From: Deltaproteobacteria bacterium | GTDB lineage: Bacteria > Desulfobacterota > GWC2-55-46 | DNA: 64,000 bases | NCBI GenBank assembly: GCA_016212705.1 | Contig: JACREU010000002.1 | Location: 1-64,000 of the forward strand | Reading direction: 5' to 3' | Part shown: piece by piece, positions 58,713 through 64,000 of the stretch | Numbering within the stretch: the first letter of the stretch is position 1 | Layout of the letters: each line of letters opens with the position of its first letter | Position numbers and translations under genes: made by a program | Notes under the pieces: generated by a model | Told to the model about the DNA's origin: nothing | Database searches by the model: none | Seen by the model: only the letters and a program-made list of their open reading frames with translations

Positions 58713-59693
58713 TCAGCGATAGAGACGCAGTCTCACGTCGTCTGTCAGGTCCGCGTCTTTGGCCCGTTCAAACCCTGACGTGCTCTCTATTATGTAATTG
58801 GGCCTTTTTTTGTTCTCGTTGTAGATGCGCCCTATATAGATGCCGAGTATGCCGACGGTAAAGAGCTGTGTGCCGCCGAGGAAGAGCATGGTGGCCATTA
58901 TCGCAGACCAGCCCGGGAGGTTCATGCCCAGGAACTTCATTACGATGATCGCCACAAGATACATGAACGCGCCGACTGATACGAGGAAGCCTATGATGAG
59001 CGACAGGCTCAACGGCGCGAGAGAGAAAGACGTGAGCCCTGAGGTGAACGCGCTTATCGGGCCGAGCCCGAAGATCGGGTAGTGTGTGTCGCCGGCGAAC
59101 CTCTTTTCCCTCGAATAGAATACCTGGACCTGCCTGAAACCGACCCATGAGACGAGCCCGCGCATGAAGGCGTCCTTTTCCTTGAGTTTGAGGACCTCCT
59201 TCACCACCCGCCTGTCGAGCAACTTGAAATCCCCTGAATCGACAGGGAGGTCTATTTCGGAGAAGAGCCTCAACACCCTGTACGCCTTCTTCGTTATCCA
59301 CATCTTCAGGGGGTTCTCCCCGTCCCTCGCGACCCTTGTGGTGTAGACTACGTCGGCCCCCTCCTTCCATTTGGAGACGATCTCGGGTATGAGCTCCGGC
59401 GGGTCCTGGAGGTCGGTGTCCATATAGATGACCGCGTCACCCTTGGCAAGCCTCATCCCGGCGAAGACGCACGGGGTCGAGCCGAACCTCCTCGACATGT
59501 TGATTATCTTTATCGCAACGTCGTTTTTCATGAGTTCCGTGAGGAGCCTCAGCGAGCCGTCCGTCGAGGCGTCGTTGACGAATATGAATTCGTAACCGCA
59601 CCCGGTCGTCTTAAGGGACTTATGCAGTCTCCTTACGAGCTCCGGGATGTTAGCCTCCTCGTTCCTGAATGACAGCACAATGGAAATCAGCAT
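58713..59693 (-). CDS. GT2 DPM1/ArnC-like glycosyltransferase
   Basis: ISIVLSFRNEEANIPELVRRLHKSL, FVNDASTDGSLRLL, YMDTDLQDPPELIPEIVSKWKEGADVVYTTR; two C-terminal TM. Confidence 0.92.
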   Translation of the reverse strand: MLISIVLSFRNEEANIPELVRRLHKSLKTTGCGYEFIFVNDASTDGSLRLLTELMKNDVAIKIINMSRRFGSTPCVFAGMRLAKGDAVIYMDTDLQDPPELIPEIVSKWKEGADVVYTTRVARDGENPLKMWITKKAYRVLRLFSEIDLPVDSGDFKLLDRRVVKEVLKLKEKDAFMRGLVSWVGFRQVQVFYSREKRFAGDTHYPIFGLGPISAFTSGLTSFSLAPLSLSLIIGFLVSVGAFMYLVAIIVMKFLGMNLPGWSAIMATMLFLGGTQLFTVGILGIYIGRIYNENKKRPNYIIESTSGFERAKDADLTDDVRLRLYR

Positions 59694-59729
59694 CCTGGCC
59701 TCCTTTTAAGCGAAAAAAACCGCCTCGTT

Positions 59730-60797
59730 TTAAGTAGTTGCCGCTTTCCTTTTGCACCCTGGCGCTATCCACCTGTAGAGATCGGCCAGCTCCCCGCATA
59801 TGGCGCGAGGGTCGTGCCTTTTAAAATCGTATTCGTATAAGACCTCTCCCCGCGGAAGCTCCGCTCTCGCAAAAAGCCCCGGCAGGTCCTTGACCGCGTC
59901 GCTGAATGTAAACTCCTCGGGTATGCACGCGATCGACCCCCTCACAGACTCGTGGCAGATGACCATACGGCGGGCGTAGAGCGCCTCAAGGCAAACCCGC
60001 GGCATGCCTTCGGAGGCCGAGGGGAGCACGACGGCCTTGTATTCGCGTATCCGGTCCGGCACGTCCCCGGGCGGCACGTATCCCTGATACGCGGCGCCTT
60101 CGATATTAGAGACCCTCTCCGTGAAGACCGCGCCCATCGCGTTGAACCCGTAGAAGTCGAGTTCGAGCGGGTTCTCCGAGCCCTTCCGGTACGCCGCATA
60201 AGCGTCAAGCAATTCCAATACGCCTTTGTTCGCCGCGATCGTCCCGAAGTACGCAAGCTTGCGCCCTGGCTCGACCGCGGACCTTAAGGGTTTCAACGCA
60301 AGCGGCACCTGAATAACTATGGCGTTTTCTATCCAACCGTAAAACTCCCTTAAATCATCCGAGCAGAATATGAAGTTGTGTCCGAAGCCGAAGTTCCCGT
60401 AGAACCTGTCCCTTATGTCGATGACGACCTTTGAGGGAGACAAGAGCAACGCGAGCCAGATGAGCCGACCTATGTACCTGCCGTATACGTACCTCGCGTG
60501 AATGTGGACGACGTCCGACCCTGAAAACAGTATCTCTCTCAATATCTTCAGATAGTTGACCGCCTGATGTGCCCGCCTTTTAATCGGGGCCGAGTCATAG
60601 CTCAAGAGGCTGTCGTCATAGGAGACCCCTTCCGCCTCTTTGGAGCACCCGCGCTCGGTCAGTACCCTGATATCAAAATCCCTGTTGAAACCCGCCCCGA
60701 GACGCTCAAGTATTATGCCGTAGTCCACTGCGGCCCCGCCCTGGTAAGGGGGCATTATCGAGACTATGCAGAGGACTTTGAGCCTCGTCTTTGGCAT
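59730..60797 (-). CDS. GT4-like glycosyltransferase
   Basis: KVLCIVSIMPPYQGGAAVDYG; YKAVVLPSASEGMPRVCLEAL. Confidence 0.88.
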   Translation of the reverse strand: MPKTRLKVLCIVSIMPPYQGGAAVDYGIILERLGAGFNRDFDIRVLTERGCSKEAEGVSYDDSLLSYDSAPIKRRAHQAVNYLKILREILFSGSDVVHIHARYVYGRYIGRLIWLALLLSPSKVVIDIRDRFYGNFGFGHNFIFCSDDLREFYGWIENAIVIQVPLALKPLRSAVEPGRKLAYFGTIAANKGVLELLDAYAAYRKGSENPLELDFYGFNAMGAVFTERVSNIEGAAYQGYVPPGDVPDRIREYKAVVLPSASEGMPRVCLEALYARRMVICHESVRGSIACIPEEFTFSDAVKDLPGLFARAELPRGEVLYEYDFKRHDPRAICGELADLYRWIAPGCKRKAATT

Positions 60798-62025
60798 CTT
60801 TTCTCCTCCTTTTATTGAGCGCCTTGCTACAACCTATAGAGAAGCCCCGCAAGAAGGCCGAAAGGAAGACGGCCGGACCGTATCGGAACATATTGGAGAA
60901 CGACCCGAAGGCCGGGGCCAATTTAAGCTTAGAGAGCTGAAAGAGCATGAGTATCACGAGCCTTATGACGTGGTTCTTCTTGAATACGGCGTCCCTGTGT
61001 ATCACAGCGTCCCTCTGCGGGTGGGAAGAGCTGTCGAGCAGGCTCAGAAGTCCTTCGACAAGCCCTGGAAAATAGGCCTCTGCCTCAAACCTTAAGGCCT
61101 TGTTGAACGCGGCCTCGGCTATTCGGGTCCTGAGAGAATCGTTTGCGAGGTAGTGCCTGACCCTTTCAAGGAGCGACCTTTCGTCATGAAATACGTCTAT
61201 CTCCTTTCCAGGGACAAAGGTCTCGCCAAGAGACGGGGAGTGCTCGCTCAGGCAAAAAGACCTTGTAAGGGCGATTTCCATCGGACGCCCCTTGTTCTGC
61301 CTTACGATATTTGTCAGCGCGTTTTCGTTAAGGAACCACGCAAGGGGTCCCGCGGAATCAACCTTAGTGAAGTTCAGGTTTATCTTCGAGCGTGAAAAGA
61401 TGGACGGAATATCCTCCTTTTTCAAAAACCCGTTCTCAGAGCCGTCCCCGAAGGTCTCGACCGAGATACCGTTTCGCCTCAGATATTCGATGCAGTCGGC
61501 CCTGCCGCCCTTGGCACAGTCGCCTACGAAACTTACGTCAATATCCTTTTTAATATCAACTGGATGAAAGTCTTTCTTTAGATAGCTTGAGAAGTAATAC
61601 ATGGAAGGGACGCCGAGCTTTCGATAGGCGAAGCATGCGTAGTAATCGGTTGTAATCGCCGCGTCAAAGACCTGCGCGTAGTATTTCGAGAGGACGTCGA
61701 ATATCATTTCATCGTCGAGCGCCCAGAGGACAAGCCTTGCGCCGGTCCGTTCCCGCAAGTCCCTGAAAAACTCGATCGATAACTCATAGCTGTCGCCGTT
61801 AGGCGCGAAGAAGACGGTATCGACGGACTCGTCCCTGACAATCCTCATTATCTCTCTTTCAGTCGGCCTTATGCCTGTCTCTGCGACCGAGTCGGAGAAA
61901 TGGAATACCCTGCCTCCCCCAAAGCCCTCGATAAGGAGGCGCGCGTTCTGGTCCGCGAAGTCGTTCATGGTCGCGGCGTCCTTCTTGTGGACGTTAAGGA
62001 CGAGTATGCGTCCGGCCGGCTTCAT
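60706..62025 (-). CDS. CgeB-like (Glyco_trans_1_2-type) glycosyltransferase
   Basis: VDTVFFAPNGDSYELSIEFFRDLRERTGARLVLWALDDE; INLNFTKVDSAGP...LTRSFCLSEHSPSLGETFVPGKEIDVFHDERSLLERVRHYLAND. Confidence 0.8.
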   Translation of the reverse strand: MKPAGRILVLNVHKKDAATMNDFADQNARLLIEGFGGGRVFHFSDSVAETGIRPTEREIMRIVRDESVDTVFFAPNGDSYELSIEFFRDLRERTGARLVLWALDDEMIFDVLSKYYAQVFDAAITTDYYACFAYRKLGVPSMYYFSSYLKKDFHPVDIKKDIDVSFVGDCAKGGRADCIEYLRRNGISVETFGDGSENGFLKKEDIPSIFSRSKINLNFTKVDSAGPLAWFLNENALTNIVRQNKGRPMEIALTRSFCLSEHSPSLGETFVPGKEIDVFHDERSLLERVRHYLANDSLRTRIAEAAFNKALRFEAEAYFPGLVEGLLSLLDSSSHPQRDAVIHRDAVFKKNHVIRLVILMLFQLSKLKLAPAFGSFSNMFRYGPAVFLSAFLRGFSIGCSKALNKRRRKDAKDEAQSPLHSLDNAPLPGRGRSGLRHNT

Positions 62026-63488
62026 TTTACAATCACACGCTCCACATGGAGCCTCCTTCCCTTCACGTCTATCATCCCGAGGATGACGAGAGTACCGAGG
62101 ACAGCCGCGCCGTATGCCGCTACGGTTACAGGGAGCTTTACATAAGGGCTAAAGCCTGTTGCCGAATACGATAACCTCAATACAGAAAGGGCCCCCAGGA
62201 GCGGGAGGACGAACGCAAAGACCCTCGCGACTAACCTTTTATCAAGAAGCTCGACCCCGCAGTCCCTTACCTTTTTAATGAAATAGACCAATATAAGGCA
62301 CTCAATCGCCGCAACGGATGCCGCGGCGCCCGTTGCTCCCCATAAATATATGGCCGCGCACCCTAATGTGGCGTTAAGGAGGGCCGCGTAGACTGATGGC
62401 CTCAAAATCTCCCTGTCCCTGTACATGGCGAGGAGCACCTGCATCCCGAGTATCGAGCTTATGTGTATCGTTATGAAGTTAAGCGACAGCAACCGTAAAG
62501 GCAGGACAGCGGGGAGCGCCTCTGTTGAGAAGAAGGCCGTCAATATCTCCTCCGTGAAGAACTGCGTAAAAAGAAACCCGGAGAGCGCCATTATCGATAC
62601 CGCGAAGATTGATTCCCTGGCGGCCTCCCTCCCCTTCGAGATGGAATCTGAAAAGGCCTGCATCGTCTGCGGCTGGTATACAGTCGATACCTTCCCCTGT
62701 ATGTTGGAATAAGCGTAAGTCAGCTGGTCGGCGAGCGAGTAATAACCCACCGCCGCGTCACCGGCGAATACCCCGAGGAATACGGCGGTAGCCCTCGTAT
62801 ACAGGATTATGAATATGTTCGAGACGAAAAAGTTGAAGTTTACCCGCATCTTTTTCAGCACAGTCTTAAAATCCGGCAGGGAGAGCGAGATGTTGAACCG
62901 CGCGCGCAGAAGCGCTATCGACGCGAGGTACGCCATGACCCGCGGGAGGGTGAAGACGAGCGGCAAAAGCCTGTACCCGCTCTCGTCCCTTACAAGGGCA
63001 AAGAGGAGGAGAACGACCACAATGTTCCCGGCAAGGCTCATGTGCACGAAGTCCTTGAGTTTCTCTATGCCCTGATATACGAACGACGTGTCCAGGAACA
63101 CGGCGACGAGCGTCAAAAGCGAATACATAAACAACTCAGGCTCGGATGAGAACCTCATTAAAAATAGAAGAGGGAGCGCAATAATGACGGAGAACGCGAG
63201 CGCCATAAGCTTGGAAAACATTATCGCCGAATATTCCGAGTTAAGGCATTTAAGGTCCTCGCTCATGGATATGTCCCGGACCCCTGTCTGAACGAACCCG
63301 TAGCCCGCCACTACCGAGAGCAACCCGGCTACGGCCTGGAAAAAAGCGTATTTGCCATAGTTTTCTATGCCCACGGTCTTAACCGTATAGGGGATAGTCA
63401 CAAGCGGCAAGGCGTAGAGCCCGAGCTGGATAACGATGAGGTTAACCCCGGACTTGAGCTTGGAGTCCTTTTTAATATCTGTTGGCAT
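62022..63488 (-). CDS. wzx: Polysaccharide flippase (Wzx/MATE-like)
   Basis: Polytopic; VNLIVIQLGLYALPLVTIPYTVKTVGIENYGKYAFFQAVAGLLSVVAGYGFVQTGVRDIS. Confidence 0.9.
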   Translation of the reverse strand: MPTDIKKDSKLKSGVNLIVIQLGLYALPLVTIPYTVKTVGIENYGKYAFFQAVAGLLSVVAGYGFVQTGVRDISMSEDLKCLNSEYSAIMFSKLMALAFSVIIALPLLFLMRFSSEPELFMYSLLTLVAVFLDTSFVYQGIEKLKDFVHMSLAGNIVVVLLLFALVRDESGYRLLPLVFTLPRVMAYLASIALLRARFNISLSLPDFKTVLKKMRVNFNFFVSNIFIILYTRATAVFLGVFAGDAAVGYYSLADQLTYAYSNIQGKVSTVYQPQTMQAFSDSISKGREAARESIFAVSIMALSGFLFTQFFTEEILTAFFSTEALPAVLPLRLLSLNFITIHISSILGMQVLLAMYRDREILRPSVYAALLNATLGCAAIYLWGATGAAASVAAIECLILVYFIKKVRDCGVELLDKRLVARVFAFVLPLLGALSVLRLSYSATGFSPYVKLPVTVAAYGAAVLGTLVILGMIDVKGRRLHVERVIVK

Positions 63489-64000
63489 TTCGGAGACTCA
63501 GGTATATGGACTTGAGGTTAGGGAAGACCGAAAAGACGAAAAAGCCGACGGCCTTTCTCGCGTCGATCCTGCCGGTTTTCAGTATGGTCTCAATCTCTTC
63601 GAGCGCGTAACGCCATCTGCCGAGCGCGACAAACCTCGCGAGCATCCTCACCCTGAAAGTGGCGTAGTACCTCTCGAAGTGGCTGTCTACGCAAACAGGA
63701 GAGAAACGACGGCGTCTGCCGCGCCTCCCTTCATCTATAAGGGCGACGAGCCTTGGTATCGCGGTCATCACGTCGTAGTCCCTGACCGCCCTTTCGTGCC
63801 CGGCCTCGGCTATCGCTCCCCTCTCGGCATCGTGCGCGAGATAGTATCTTATCTTTTCAACGAGCTCGTCCCTTGAATCGAAAACCTCTACCTCTTTTCC
63901 AGGCTCGTAGGCCTCCTCTATTCCAGGCACATATTCCGTAAGGACGAAACCGCCGGAGAGGGCTATCTCGGATATCCTCCCCTTCACCTGGCGGAGCCTT
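63472..64000 (-). CDS. CgeB-like glycosyltransferase, C-terminal part (runs off window end)
   Basis: LRQVKGRISEIALSGGFVLTEYVPGIEEAYEPGKEVEVFDSRDELVEKIRYYLAHD; frame stays open to the window edge. Confidence 0.75.
   Translation of the reverse strand, partial: RLRQVKGRISEIALSGGFVLTEYVPGIEEAYEPGKEVEVFDSRDELVEKIRYYLAHDAERGAIAEAGHERAVRDYDVMTAIPRLVALIDEGRRGRRRRFSPVCVDSHFERYYATFRVRMLARFVALGRWRYALEEIETILKTGRIDARKAVGFFVFSVFPNLKSIYLSLRNANRY

Noticed and set aside
1-64000. CRISPR arrays, rRNA operons, transposases or prophage genes
   Set aside because: None seen; no regularly spaced direct repeats, rRNA signatures or DDE transposase motifs in the translations.

Overview
High-GC bacterial chromosomal window, probably a deltaproteobacterial-type lineage (inferred from gene content only). 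Genes on the left (about 0.8-40.1 kb) are on the + strand. They are: an MSHA-like type IV pilus locus (GspE/MshE ATPase, GspF/MshG, pilins, minor pilins, a Big_1-containing MshQ-like protein, MshM-like ATPase, TPR protein, PilM/N/O/P, secretin, SPOR protein), with three polytopic membrane proteins embedded in it (YfhO-like, spermidine-synthase-like, GT-C glycosyltransferase); then miaB, a bifunctional nuclease, a signalling pair, a PHP protein, a PQQ propeller lipoprotein, GH57, mutS, an AMIN amidase, glnD, xerD and an HDOD protein. Genes on the right (about 40.1-64 kb) are on the - strand: an AsnC-like domain protein, a NapC/NrfH-type cytochrome, tRNA-Arg(CCT), and a large Wzx/Wzy-type polysaccharide locus (Wzi, 7-SLBB export protein, Wzz, CapD-like, WecA-like, many glycosyltransferases, two B12-binding radical SAM proteins, O-antigen ligase, flippase). 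The most notable observation is a strong dif-like site (22/28 identical to the E. coli dif sequence) 70 bp downstream of xerD. It lies about 1.3 kb from the point where gene orientation and GGGNAGGG polarity both flip, which suggests the window spans the replication terminus. Other leads are poly-G tracts at surface-glycan genes, a G-quadruplex-prone spacer, a degenerate GGDEF-like protein lacking internal methionine, and a candidate promoter with an operator palindrome upstream of a YHS protein. All family calls come from reading the translations; no database search was run.
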